This document shows positions 17,714 through 27,324 of a stretch of DNA of 64,000 bases, in pieces (position 1 is the first letter of the stretch; every line of letters begins with the position of its first letter). The stretch spans positions 62,001-126,000 of the forward strand of contig CAZASN010000004.1 of the NCBI GenBank assembly GCA_964487915.1, in the 5' to 3' direction. Origin of the DNA: Proruminimicrobium sp964487915. GTDB taxonomy: Bacteria; Elusimicrobiota; Endomicrobiia; Endomicrobiales; Endomicrobiaceae. A program made the translations under genes and the position numbers. The notes beneath the pieces are model-generated. The model made no database searches, was not told the DNA's origin, and saw only the letters and a program-made list of their open reading frames with translations.

Positions 17714-19552
17714 ATGTCATGGAGCGATGATAATAAAACAACATACAACTTTTTTATTGAAAAACATAAAAATATTCTTATATTTTTTATTTTTATGTTC
17801 GCCGTGTTATCGTTAAATCTGTTTTATTTGCAGATTATCAACGGCTCTTATTATAAAGAAATTGCCGAAAGGCAGAGATTGAACACTTCAAAAGAACGGG
17901 CGCCGAGAGGTTTGATTTATGACGCAAAAGGAAATATTTTAGTAGGAAACGAATTCGGATACGTCGCTTTGTTTTATCCTTTTGAACAGCATGAATTGCC
18001 GAGTCAAGATACCATAGAACAATTAAGCGCGATATTGAAAAGAGATATAAATCCGGAAATTGAAGCCGGTTTGAAATATAAAAGAGTAATACAAATAGCC
18101 GATAATTTATCGCTTGACGAAGTTTTTCAAATTCAGGAAAAAAAGTTGTTCATGCCGGGAATAGCAGTTACAAAAATACCGAAGAGAAAATATTTTAACG
18201 CCGTTGAAAACTGCCATGTTACGGGATATGTGGGCGAAGTGACGCAGGAAGAGATTGAAAATATGCAGGAAGACAATTACAGACCGGGTGATTTTATAGG
18301 AAGAGGCGGAATAGAACAGGCTTATGATAAATATATACGCGGAATAGACGGCGGGCTGCAGTTGGAAGTAAACGCCAAAGGCCAGCCTAAAAAAGCATTT
18401 AAATATTATTCTCCCGAAACGGGAAACAGCGTTTTTTTAACTATTGACGCCGATCTGCAAAAAGTCGCTTATGAAGCTTTGGAAAAATCCACTACCGGAA
18501 AAGGAGCGGCCGTTGTAATTGACGTTAAAACGGGCGCCGTTAAAGTTTTGGTTTCATGTCCCGGTTATGATACAAACGATGTTTTTACAAAGAAATACGC
18601 TCATTATCTCAGAGACAGAAACCTGCCTTTGTTTAACAGGGCTATTCAGGCGTTGTATCCGCCCGGATCAATTTTTAAAATAATAACTTTTATAGCGGCA
18701 ATGGATTACCTTGATTTTGATCCGTCTCATACGGAGTACTGCACAGGCAAATTTGAACTTGGAGACAGGTTTTATTCGTGCTGGTTTAAAGAAGGGCATA
18801 AAACGGTAAATTTAATTACTGCTACGGCCAATTCCTGCAACATATATTTTTATAAACTGGGATTAAAATTGGGAGTAAGAGTACTTGAAAAATATGCAAA
18901 AATGTTTCATTTAGGCGAACAGACCGGAATAGACATACCTTATGAAAAAAAAGGTTTTGTGCCTACTCCTGAATGGAAAAAACTTAAAATGAAAATGACA
19001 TGGCTTCAGGGAGATACTGTCATATTGGCTATAGGACAAGGCGCGTTATGGGTCACTCCTTTGCAGATGGCGTCAATGATAGCCGCTGTCGCAAACGACG
19101 GCGTTTTTTATACTCCGTATCTGGTTGAAAATATAAAAGATCCGAAAACAAATGAAGTTCTTTACCAACATGAACAGGAGATAACCGATAAACTGGAAAT
19201 TGATATGCGCATTTGGAAAACTCTTAATAAAGCTTTGACTGAAGCGGTTAAAAACGGAACGGCGCGGAGAACGTATTTTAAAGATTTAACCGTGGCGGCA
19301 AAAACAGGCACAGCTCAGAATCCGCAGGGAGTTGACCACGCATGGATGGTTGCTTACGCTCCTGCCGAAAATCCGGAACTTGCGGTTGCCGTTATTGTTG
19401 AAAACGGAGGCGGCGGCGGAACAAATTCCGTGCCGATTGCAAGAGAGATATTTAAAAAATATTTTAATATATACGATGAAACAGATAAAACTGAAAATAA
19501 AGAAATAAAGCAACAGGACATTAAACAAAAAACGATAAAAGAGAATTTATGA
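17714..19552 (+). CDS. mrdA: Penicillin-binding protein 2 (elongasome transpeptidase)
   Basis: PBP2 crosslinks peptidoglycan during rod elongation, partnered with RodA. One N-terminal transmembrane segment (ILIFFIFMFAVLSLNLFYLQ) is followed by the dimerisation/pedestal region (RQRLNTSKERAPRGLIYD) and a transpeptidase domain with active-site S319-x2-K322 (PPGSIFKI), S374-C-N376 and K530-T-G. The length of 612 aa is typical. GAAGAG upstream fits the ATG at 17714. The stop overlaps rodA by an ATGA, so the two are translationally coupled. Confidence 0.95.
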   Translation: MSWSDDNKTTYNFFIEKHKNILIFFIFMFAVLSLNLFYLQIINGSYYKEIAERQRLNTSKERAPRGLIYDAKGNILVGNEFGYVALFYPFEQHELPSQDTIEQLSAILKRDINPEIEAGLKYKRVIQIADNLSLDEVFQIQEKKLFMPGIAVTKIPKRKYFNAVENCHVTGYVGEVTQEEIENMQEDNYRPGDFIGRGGIEQAYDKYIRGIDGGLQLEVNAKGQPKKAFKYYSPETGNSVFLTIDADLQKVAYEALEKSTTGKGAAVVIDVKTGAVKVLVSCPGYDTNDVFTKKYAHYLRDRNLPLFNRAIQALYPPGSIFKIITFIAAMDYLDFDPSHTEYCTGKFELGDRFYSCWFKEGHKTVNLITATANSCNIYFYKLGLKLGVRVLEKYAKMFHLGEQTGIDIPYEKKGFVPTPEWKKLKMKMTWLQGDTVILAIGQGALWVTPLQMASMIAAVANDGVFYTPYLVENIKDPKTNEVLYQHEQEITDKLEIDMRIWKTLNKALTEAVKNGTARRTYFKDLTVAAKTGTAQNPQGVDHAWMVAYAPAENPELAVAVIVENGGGGGTNSVPIAREIFKKYFNIYDETDKTENKEIKQQDIKQKTIKENL

Positions 19553-20895
19553 TAAAAAATAAAACAATATTTGCAAGAATACTTGATAATACCGACTGGC
19601 TTTTTTTTGTTTCTCTTTTGTTTATCATAGCCGTAGGGTTTATATCAATTTATTCCGCAAGCATAAATTACATTAATCCTTTAAAATTTATTACAACGCA
19701 GTTCATCGCCATTTGCGCCGGATTTTTTTTCGTGCTGGTTTTTTCAAGTTTTAATTACCAGTATTATAAACATTTCAGCGGATACATATACGTAATTTCA
19801 TGTTTATTATTGATCGCCGTTTTGATATTCGGTGCCACGGTTAAGGGAACAAAAGGATGGTTTAATTTCGGATTTTTTTCTCTGCAGCCTGTGGAATTTG
19901 CAAAAATAATGTTTATTCTGGTTTTATCGGCGTTTCTTGACAAATACTGGCGCGAAATAAGAAGATTTACAACATTCTGCAAAGCTCTTTTAATATTGGG
20001 CGGGCATATATTTTTAATAATGCTTCAGCCTGATTTTTCTTCCACGCTTCCTTATTATCCGATTACTTTGATTTTGTTGTACGCGGCCGGCGTAAAAATA
20101 AGATATCTTCTCAGCATTATTCTTTACGGCGGACTTGCAATGGGAATACCTCTGTTTATAACGTTTATTAATTTACAGCCGGAAGTTGCGCAGTCAAGCC
20201 AAATACTGTCTTTTATGTTAAAGGCTTATACGGATTTGCCGACGGCTCTTATAGTTTTATTGTCAATATCCGTTTTGGTTTTTTTAATAAAATGGTTTAT
20301 GTATAAACTGAGAATCCAACTGCCGGTCATATATCCTGTAATTTTTTTGCTGCTTGTTTTTGCCGGAAGTTTTTCGTCAATAGTCGTTGAAAAGTCGCTT
20401 AAAGATTATCAGAGAAAAAGACTTATCGTATTTTTGGAACCGTCTCTTGACGCAAGAGGAGCCGGGTATAACGTTATACAGTCAAAAATAACGATAGGTT
20501 CGGGACAAATAATAGGAAAAGGATTTTTTAAAGGAACGCAGACGCAGCTTGGATTTTTGCCGGAACAAAGAACCGACTTTATTTTTGCCGTTATAGGCGA
20601 AGAAGGCGGATATCTGATTTCACAGCTGACTATTTTGTTTTATTTATTTTTCATATGGAGAGCGATGATTATTGCGCGAAATTCAAGAGACAGGTACGGG
20701 TCGTACGTAGCAACAGGTATTGCCACGATGTTTTCTTTTAACGCCGTTATAAATATCGGAATGGTTACAGGCCTCATGCCTGCTACCGGACTTCCGCTTT
20801 TGCTTGTGTCTTACGGCGGCTCAAGCATGACTTCGTCAATGGTTGCCATAGGGATATTGCTGTCAATTCATATAAGAAAATTTATCAGGGACTGA
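19549..20895 (+). CDS. rodA: Rod-shape SEDS peptidoglycan glycosyltransferase RodA
   Basis: RodA polymerises lipid II in the inner membrane during elongation. The 448-aa protein has many hydrophobic segments and the SEDS hallmarks KGWFNFGFFSLQPVEFAKI and GLMPATGLPLLLVSYGGSS. It is about 70 residues longer than the usual ~370-380 aa; the extra length is mainly around residues 200-275, where two more hydrophobic stretches (DLPTALIVLLSISVLVFLIK; VIYPVIFLLLVFAGSF) appear. ATGA overlap with mrdA fixes the start at 19549. Confidence 0.94.
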   Translation: MIKNKTIFARILDNTDWLFFVSLLFIIAVGFISIYSASINYINPLKFITTQFIAICAGFFFVLVFSSFNYQYYKHFSGYIYVISCLLLIAVLIFGATVKGTKGWFNFGFFSLQPVEFAKIMFILVLSAFLDKYWREIRRFTTFCKALLILGGHIFLIMLQPDFSSTLPYYPITLILLYAAGVKIRYLLSIILYGGLAMGIPLFITFINLQPEVAQSSQILSFMLKAYTDLPTALIVLLSISVLVFLIKWFMYKLRIQLPVIYPVIFLLLVFAGSFSSIVVEKSLKDYQRKRLIVFLEPSLDARGAGYNVIQSKITIGSGQIIGKGFFKGTQTQLGFLPEQRTDFIFAVIGEEGGYLISQLTILFYLFFIWRAMIIARNSRDRYGSYVATGIATMFSFNAVINIGMVTGLMPATGLPLLLVSYGGSSMTSSMVAIGILLSIHIRKFIRD

Positions 20896-21043
20896 CAAAA
20901 ACAGAAGATCGGAAGCTTGGCAGCTTGGAAGTTTTGACCCAGAAAACATCAAACGCATAAAAACTAAAAAAATATTTTAAAAATCACAGAGTTTTCACAA
21001 ATTTATGATATAAAAGCATTATTGAATATAGTATAATACATAC

Positions 21044-23497
21044 ATGAACAACTTAGATAAAATTCTTCCTTTTGTCCAAAAACCTTCAAGATATATAAAC
21101 CATGAAATAAATTCGCATAAACCCGATATGACGCAAGACGTTTCAATATGTCTTTGTTTTCCGGATATTTATGAAGTGGGCGCTTCAAATTTAGGAATTG
21201 AAATTTTATATCATCTTATAAACGAAAAAAAACTTGCCAGATGCGAAAGATCTTTTGCGCCTGACGTTGACCTTGAAAACATTATTAAAAATAAAAATAT
21301 TTCTCTTTTTTCTCTTGAATCAAAAAGCTCTCTTAAAAGTTTTGACATCGTGGGATTTACGCTTCAGTGCGAACTTGTCGGAACAAATATAGTAAATATG
21401 CTTTCTTTGTCTGAAATACCGGTTTTTTCAAAAGACAGAAATGAAAAAGATCCTATTATTATCGGCGGCGGTCCGGCGATGGCTAATCCGGAGCCTTTCT
21501 GCGATTTTTTTGACTTGTTTGTAATCGGAGACGGCGAGAAAGTTCTGCCCGAGCTTATAGAAATTTACCGGGAAAGCAAAAAAAAATCTTTAACGCGCAA
21601 AGAAATTTTGAAAGCATTTTTAAAACTTGAAGGAATTTATGTCCCGTCATTTTATGAAGTGTCTTATAATCAGGATAATACGGTAAAAGAAATAAAAACC
21701 GTTGAAAACGGTATTCCTGAAAACGTAAAGAAGACGACGGTTGAACTTGATAAAGCTTTTTTTCATAAAGATAAAATAGTTCCGTTTGTTGAAACAGTGC
21801 ATAACAGGCTTAATATTGAAATAGCCAGAGGCTGCATAGGAAGATGCAGATTCTGCCAGGCTTCAAAATATTACAGGCCTTGGCGCACCAGAAATCCGGA
21901 AACGATTATGTCTTTGGTGGACGAAGGACTTAAAAAAACCGGATATGAAGATATCGCATTTTCTTCTCTTTCATGCACGGATTATAAAAATCTTGAAAAT
22001 CTGCTTTGCGAAACAAACGAAAAATACGCCGGTAATAATTTAAATATTTCGCTTCCTTCAATGAGATGCAACACTTTTTCTTTAAAAGTCGCCGAATATA
22101 TCAACAGAGATAAAAAACCGACTATTACTTTTGCTCCCGAGGCCGGTTCGGACAGATTGAGAAACGTCATAGGAAAATATCTGTCGGAGAAAGAAATAAT
22201 CAATACGCTTATAACCGCGTACGATATGGGCTGGCGCACCATAAAACTTTATTTTATGATAGGCCTTCCAACGGAAACAAAAGATGACATTGAGGCTGTT
22301 AGCGCATTGATAAAAAAAATAAAACAGCAGGCGAAAGGTTTAAAATTCAATATTACGGTTTCTCCTTTTGTTCCTAAAGCCCAGACCGCTTTCCAATGGG
22401 AACCGATGTTTGCCGCAGATTATATTAAAGAAACGATAAAAAAAATAAAGAATGAAACGCCGGCGACCATAAAAGCGCATGATTATTCCGCAAGCATATT
22501 GGAGGCTGTTCTTGCAAGAGGAGACAGAAGGCTTTCAAAAGTCATATATCTTGCTTGGCAGAAAGGACTGAGATTTGACCAGTGGTCCGATAAATTTAAT
22601 TTTGAAACATGGAAAGAATGTTTAAAAAGCGAAGGGCTTGACCTTGATTTTTACGTTTACAGAAAAAGAGATAAAAACGAAATTATGCCGTGGCATCATA
22701 TAGAACTTGGCGTGGCAAAAGAATATCTGTATTCGGATTATCTGAGCGGAATTGTTGAAACCGGCGATTCTGAATACGATGCTTTGTCTGACGATTCTAA
22801 ACTGCCGAAAAATACGGTATGCGTAAAAACACAGAATACGCAAAGCCTTTTCAGGGTTCTTTTAAAATTTTCAAGAAAAGGAGCCGTTAAATATATTTCT
22901 CATCTTGAGCAGATAGATTTTTTGCGCAGAGTAATAAAAAGAACGCAGCTTCCGGTTTCATATACGGCCGGATTCAGCCCACAGATAAAAATGTCTTTCG
23001 GTCCGGCGATTTCCGTAGGTTATGAAAGCGACTGCGAATATGCCGATTTGTATTTTACAGATAAAGTTAATTTAGATATAATTAAACGGGCTGTTGCCGG
23101 CCAGCTTCCGGAAGGTTACGCTATAGAGGAAGTTAAACAAATGCCTTTGAAATTTCCCGCTGCGGATATGCTTGTTAATCTTGCCGAATATTATGTCCGC
23201 GGTTTGAAAGTCGGAGCGGAGCGCATAAAAGAGTTTCTTGAAGCCGAGACTATTCCGATTGTTAAAATAAAGAAAGGCAAAGAAAGTATAGTTGACGCTA
23301 AGTCTCTGATAGCCGGAATTGAAAAAACCGGAGACGATGAACTGAAAATACTTCTGAGATTCGGACAGAATAAAAATTTAAAATTAAGCGCTGTGCTCGG
23401 GAGTCTTTCCGGTTTGAGCGAAGACGATATTAAAATTTTAAATATTAAAAGAAATAAACTTTACGCGGAAAAAAATGAAAACATTTATGAGATTTAA
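21044..23497 (+). CDS. TIGR03960-TIGR03936 fused B12-binding radical SAM protein
   Basis: The 817-aa protein begins with a cobalamin-binding-like domain (ICLCFPDIYEVGASNLGIEI; IGGGPAMANPEP), has a radical SAM motif C264-x3-C268-x2-C271 (GCIGRCRFCQAS), and ends with a DUF2344/TIGR03936 domain (VLLKFSRKGAVKYISHLEQI; GFSPQIKMSFGPA). This fusion is typically encoded close to rng, as here, where rng follows two genes on. The precise reaction is not established to my knowledge. The ATG has no Shine-Dalgarno sequence, and TATAAT at 21032-21037 lies six bases before it, so the transcript may be leaderless. Confidence 0.88.
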   Translation: MNNLDKILPFVQKPSRYINHEINSHKPDMTQDVSICLCFPDIYEVGASNLGIEILYHLINEKKLARCERSFAPDVDLENIIKNKNISLFSLESKSSLKSFDIVGFTLQCELVGTNIVNMLSLSEIPVFSKDRNEKDPIIIGGGPAMANPEPFCDFFDLFVIGDGEKVLPELIEIYRESKKKSLTRKEILKAFLKLEGIYVPSFYEVSYNQDNTVKEIKTVENGIPENVKKTTVELDKAFFHKDKIVPFVETVHNRLNIEIARGCIGRCRFCQASKYYRPWRTRNPETIMSLVDEGLKKTGYEDIAFSSLSCTDYKNLENLLCETNEKYAGNNLNISLPSMRCNTFSLKVAEYINRDKKPTITFAPEAGSDRLRNVIGKYLSEKEIINTLITAYDMGWRTIKLYFMIGLPTETKDDIEAVSALIKKIKQQAKGLKFNITVSPFVPKAQTAFQWEPMFAADYIKETIKKIKNETPATIKAHDYSASILEAVLARGDRRLSKVIYLAWQKGLRFDQWSDKFNFETWKECLKSEGLDLDFYVYRKRDKNEIMPWHHIELGVAKEYLYSDYLSGIVETGDSEYDALSDDSKLPKNTVCVKTQNTQSLFRVLLKFSRKGAVKYISHLEQIDFLRRVIKRTQLPVSYTAGFSPQIKMSFGPAISVGYESDCEYADLYFTDKVNLDIIKRAVAGQLPEGYAIEEVKQMPLKFPAADMLVNLAEYYVRGLKVGAERIKEFLEAETIPIVKIKKGKESIVDAKSLIAGIEKTGDDELKILLRFGQNKNLKLSAVLGSLSGLSEDDIKILNIKRNKLYAEKNENIYEI

Positions 23498-24686
23498 AAT
23501 CTTTACACTTCTTGTTTTTGCGTTTATTTTTGCGGCAAAAACCGTTTATTGCGAAGAACGCGTTATACTGTATGTTACCGACAATATACATCTGGGAGAT
23601 AATTTCGTTACAAAATATGCCGATATGCTCCAGACGCTTATGGACGACAATTACGGAAAAAATACCATAAGACTGAAAAAGTTTACAAGATTCGATTTCA
23701 ATACTACGGAATGTTTTGAGTTTTTAAAGTATTTCAATTCAAAAAATTACCCTCCCAAAACGGTTATAATTACCGTCGGAGAAGCAAACCAGTATAATTT
23801 AAAAGGATTTTCATCGTATTTGGCGCAGAGTAAAAAAAAGAACGCTAAAAAGACAAACGACAAGACATTAAAACAAATAAACGAAGAAATTATGGATATT
23901 TACGAGCGGAAGACTTCTTTGTTTAAGCTTGCCGGCAGACAAATTTTTTCAAATAACGCAAGAAGCGAATATAAACCTAAAGTAATTCCGAATTTTTACG
24001 CTTTGAGCGGCAATTTTAAGGAAGATCCGAACACAATAGCGTCCGTTTCGGCATATTCTTACGCATGGCAGCTGATAAGAGAAAAAAAATACGTTCAAGC
24101 CAGAGATTTTCTTTTCGGCATAATATCAAAAAAATCAAGCCACAGTATGTTTTATTACGCTTTGGGTTCTCTTTATTTGCTTGAACAAAAAGAAAACGCC
24201 GAAACAAACGCATTGAAAATTTTTGAAGAGGGGATTCTTGTTGATATACGAAACGGCAGAAACATGTGCTATAAAGGGCTTATGTATTTATATATGTCGT
24301 ATAAAGGAGGAATTTCAAACGATATTTTGTATTTTGCCCGCGCCGTTCACGCGGTCGCCGGGGATGTTTCGGATGAAATTACGGCAATAACGACGCTGAA
24401 TACTTCAAATTATGAAATTAAACACCGTACGATACTTGAATGGGCGTTAAGCGATTTGGATAAGATTAAAAATTTATCAGATAAAAATAACATTAAACTG
24501 ATTTTTGCGAGTTATCCCGATGAAGTTAAAATAAACGAAGTCGTAAAAAACCACATAGAACAAACAAACGACGGTATATTGTTCTTTCAGAATAAATTTG
24601 AATTTACCGGCAATATGGATTACAGTCTGTACAATCTGTCAAAGAAAATGTTCTCATTTTTAAAAGACAGAAAAATTTTAAAATAG
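23487..24686 (+). CDS. Secreted SGNH-like protein with TPR-like insert
   Basis: The frame is open from an ATG at 23475, but MRFKIFTLLVFAFIFAAKTV from 23487 makes a normal signal peptide with cleavage near VYCEE. The opening (VILYVTDNIHLGDNFVTKYA) and PPKTVIITVGEANQYNLKGF, together with the C-terminal IKLIFASYPDEVKINEVVKN, resemble the ends of an SGNH/GDSL hydrolase. The middle (residues ~175-300) holds TPR-like helices (AYSYAWQLIREKKYVQARDF; MFYYALGSLYLLEQKENAET). I cannot confirm a catalytic Ser-Asp-His set. It lies between the TIGR03960 gene, which it overlaps slightly, and rng. The function is unknown. Confidence 0.6.
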   Translation: MRFKIFTLLVFAFIFAAKTVYCEERVILYVTDNIHLGDNFVTKYADMLQTLMDDNYGKNTIRLKKFTRFDFNTTECFEFLKYFNSKNYPPKTVIITVGEANQYNLKGFSSYLAQSKKKNAKKTNDKTLKQINEEIMDIYERKTSLFKLAGRQIFSNNARSEYKPKVIPNFYALSGNFKEDPNTIASVSAYSYAWQLIREKKYVQARDFLFGIISKKSSHSMFYYALGSLYLLEQKENAETNALKIFEEGILVDIRNGRNMCYKGLMYLYMSYKGGISNDILYFARAVHAVAGDVSDEITAITTLNTSNYEIKHRTILEWALSDLDKIKNLSDKNNIKLIFASYPDEVKINEVVKNHIEQTNDGILFFQNKFEFTGNMDYSLYNLSKKMFSFLKDRKILK

Positions 24687-24694
24687 GAAATTAA

Positions 24695-26131
24695 ATGACA
24701 AAAGAAATAGTAGTAAACAGGACGCACGAAGAAACAAGAGTCGCGGTTTTGGAAAACGGCAAACTCTCGGATATTTTTATTGAAAGAAGAGAATCCGAAA
24801 AGATACTGAATAATATTTATAAAGGCAGGGTCCAGAACATAGTTACGGGGCTTTCATCTGCTTTTGTTGACATAGGATTCGGCAAGAGCGCATATTTGTC
24901 AAAAGACGATATTGTGGCCGCCAAAAACGAACATAATATTGAAAATATGCTAAAAGTCGGACAGGAAATAATGGTTCAGATATACAAAGAACCTATTAAT
25001 ACAAAAGGTCCGAAAGTGACGATGGATATTTCGCTGCCAGGGCGTCTTTTGGTATATATGCCTTTCAGCAACAATATCGGCGTATCAAAACAGATAGAAG
25101 ACAAAGATGAATACTCAAGATTAAAAAATATAGTTAAGAATTTAAAAGCGGATTCAGATTTGGCCGGCGGAATTATCGTAAGAACTGAAGCCGAAGACGC
25201 AACCGAAGATGAAATAAAAAGAGAGATAAAATATCTTTCAAGGCTGTGGGCTTCTATCATAGCAAGATTCAATAACGCAAAATTCGGAACCCCCATTCAC
25301 AGAGATTTGGGAGTAGTATTCCAAACAGTAAGAGACCATTTTAACGAAGACGTAACGCTGATGCACATAGACAATCCGAAAGAATTGAAAGACGTTGCGG
25401 AATTTGTTGAGACGGTATCTCCGGAACTTAAAGACAGGATAGCGTTATATGAAGGCAAACAGCCGATTTTTAAAGCATACGGCATAGAGGAAGAAATTAA
25501 AAGACTCAGATCAAATAAAGCGAGGCTTCCTTCCGGAGGATATTTAATAATACAGGAAGCGGAATCTTTGTGCGCAATAGACGTAAACAGCGGAAAATTT
25601 ACCGGCAATAACAATACGCAGGAAGAAGTCGTTACAATGACAAATGTTGAAGCCGCAAATGAAATCGCCAGACAGCTGAGATTAAGAAATATAGGCGGAA
25701 TTATAGTCATAGATTTTATAGACATGAAAAAAGAAAAAAACAGAAAGAAAGTTCTTGAAGAAATAAGAAACGCAGCCAAAAACGATAAAGCCAAAATTAA
25801 AATATGGCCTATAACCAAACTCGGGCTTATAGAGATGACAAGAGAAAGAAAAAGAGAATCTCTTTTTTCGCTCTTGGGCGATAACTGCCCGACTTGCCAC
25901 GGGCTCGGGCTTGTTCTTTCAAAGGAATCTATTTTTATAAACGTCTGTCAGGAACTTGAACAGATGAAAATAGAAAAACATTACGGCAAAATTAAAATAA
26001 AGCTTAATCCCGAAGTCGCCCAGTATTTTAATGAAAGAAAAGCAAGGCTGACGGAACTGTTTAAAAAAGAGATAGAAATTATTTCAATGGATTCTGTGGA
26101 CAGGGAAGATTACAATATCATTCTGGAATAA
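24695..26131 (+). CDS. rng: Ribonuclease E/G family endoribonuclease
   Basis: This endoribonuclease processes rRNA and decays mRNA. The 478-aa length matches RNase G rather than full RNase E. The N-terminal S1 domain (NNIYKGRVQNIVTGLSSAFV) is followed by the catalytic domain with metal-binding aspartates in LCAIDVNSGKFTGN and GGIIVIDFIDM, then the zinc-link CPTCHGLG. Nine bases separate it from the upstream gene and GGAAATTAA precedes the ATG. There is no C-terminal degradosome scaffold. Confidence 0.94.
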   Translation: MTKEIVVNRTHEETRVAVLENGKLSDIFIERRESEKILNNIYKGRVQNIVTGLSSAFVDIGFGKSAYLSKDDIVAAKNEHNIENMLKVGQEIMVQIYKEPINTKGPKVTMDISLPGRLLVYMPFSNNIGVSKQIEDKDEYSRLKNIVKNLKADSDLAGGIIVRTEAEDATEDEIKREIKYLSRLWASIIARFNNAKFGTPIHRDLGVVFQTVRDHFNEDVTLMHIDNPKELKDVAEFVETVSPELKDRIALYEGKQPIFKAYGIEEEIKRLRSNKARLPSGGYLIIQEAESLCAIDVNSGKFTGNNNTQEEVVTMTNVEAANEIARQLRLRNIGGIIVIDFIDMKKEKNRKKVLEEIRNAAKNDKAKIKIWPITKLGLIEMTRERKRESLFSLLGDNCPTCHGLGLVLSKESIFINVCQELEQMKIEKHYGKIKIKLNPEVAQYFNERKARLTELFKKEIEIISMDSVDREDYNIILE

Positions 26132-26149
26132 ATTTCGCAAGAGGAAGAC

Positions 26150-27301
26150 GTGAATTTTGACGGCTTGAAATATATAGTTGTCGGATCCGGTTTTTGGGGC
26201 GCTGTTTTTGCCGAAAGGATAGCGTCGGTATTAAACAAAAAAGTTCTTGTGATAGATAAAAGAGACCATATAGGCGGCAACTGTTATTGCGAAACTGATA
26301 AGCAGACCGGCATAGAATGCCACAAATACGGCTGCCATATTTTTCATACAAGCGTTAAAAACGTATGGGATTATATCAACAGATTTTCAGAATTCAACGG
26401 CTACAAACATAAAGTTTTAATTACGAGCAAAAATAAAGTTTACTCAATGCCGGTCAATCTTGCTACGATAAATTCATATTACAATTTAAATCTGACTCCT
26501 TTTGAAGCCGAATCTTTATTAAAAAAAGAAAGAATCAAAATAAAAAATCCGCGTAATTTTGAAGAAAAGGCAGTATCCCTGATAGGTTGGGGATTATATG
26601 AAACGCTGATAAAAAATTATACTGTTAAACAGTGGGGAACAGACCCTAAAAATCTCCCGGCTGAAATTATTACAAGACTGCCGGTAAGAACAAACTATAA
26701 TGATAATTATTATTACGATATTTATCAGGGAATTCCCTTTGAAGGATATACAAAACTGCTGCGTAAAATTTTAACGCACCGCAATATTGAAGTTAAAACA
26801 TCGGTTGACTATTACGATATAAGCGAAAAAATACCGAAAGACTGTAAAATAATATTTACAGGAACGCTTGATAAACTTTTCGGTTACAAATACGGAAAGA
26901 TGAAATGGCGCAGTCTTAAATTTAAATGGCAAAAAATTAACCGCCGCGATTTCCAGGGAAACGCCGCTATGCATTTTGCGGATTTGGATGTTCCGTATAC
27001 GAGAATTCACGAATTTAAACATTATCATCCTGAAATAAAAGAGATTTTTGAATCTGAAAAAACGATAATTTGTTACGAATATCCGGCTGATTATAAAGAC
27101 GGGAGAGAGCCGTATTATCCGGTAAACGACAAAGAAAATAATTCTTTGCATGCCAAATATCTTTACGAAGCCGGCAAAAATAAAAATATTACGGTCGGAG
27201 GCCGTCTCGGTTCTTACAGATACTGGGATATGGATAAAACTATAGAGAATTCTTTAAACGCTTTTAATAGTTTTGCGGGCGCGGAATATATTGTCAAATA
27301 A
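26150..27301 (+). CDS. glf: UDP-galactopyranose mutase
   Basis: Glf interconverts UDP-galactopyranose and UDP-galactofuranose for surface glycans, using reduced FAD. The GTG start has AGAGGAAG upstream. The FAD-binding motif VVGSGFWGAVFAERIA and IDKRDHIGGNC, plus family segments GCHIFHTSVKNVWDYINRF and VGGRLGSYRYWDMD, are clear, and the length (383 aa) is normal. It is 18 bp after rng and 23 bp before a SIR2-like gene, so galactofuranose synthesis is encoded apart from the LPS-type genes further right. Confidence 0.93.
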   Translation: MNFDGLKYIVVGSGFWGAVFAERIASVLNKKVLVIDKRDHIGGNCYCETDKQTGIECHKYGCHIFHTSVKNVWDYINRFSEFNGYKHKVLITSKNKVYSMPVNLATINSYYNLNLTPFEAESLLKKERIKIKNPRNFEEKAVSLIGWGLYETLIKNYTVKQWGTDPKNLPAEIITRLPVRTNYNDNYYYDIYQGIPFEGYTKLLRKILTHRNIEVKTSVDYYDISEKIPKDCKIIFTGTLDKLFGYKYGKMKWRSLKFKWQKINRRDFQGNAAMHFADLDVPYTRIHEFKHYHPEIKEIFESEKTIICYEYPADYKDGREPYYPVNDKENNSLHAKYLYEAGKNKNITVGGRLGSYRYWDMDKTIENSLNAFNSFAGAEYIVK

Positions 27302-27324
27302 GAAATTTATACGGCGGGGAATAA

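Noticed and set aside
20906..20915. Sequencing-adapter-like string AGATCGGAAG
   Set aside because: Only ten bases match and the next bases differ from the adapter; it lies in a normal 148-bp intergenic gap, so chance is likelier than contamination.
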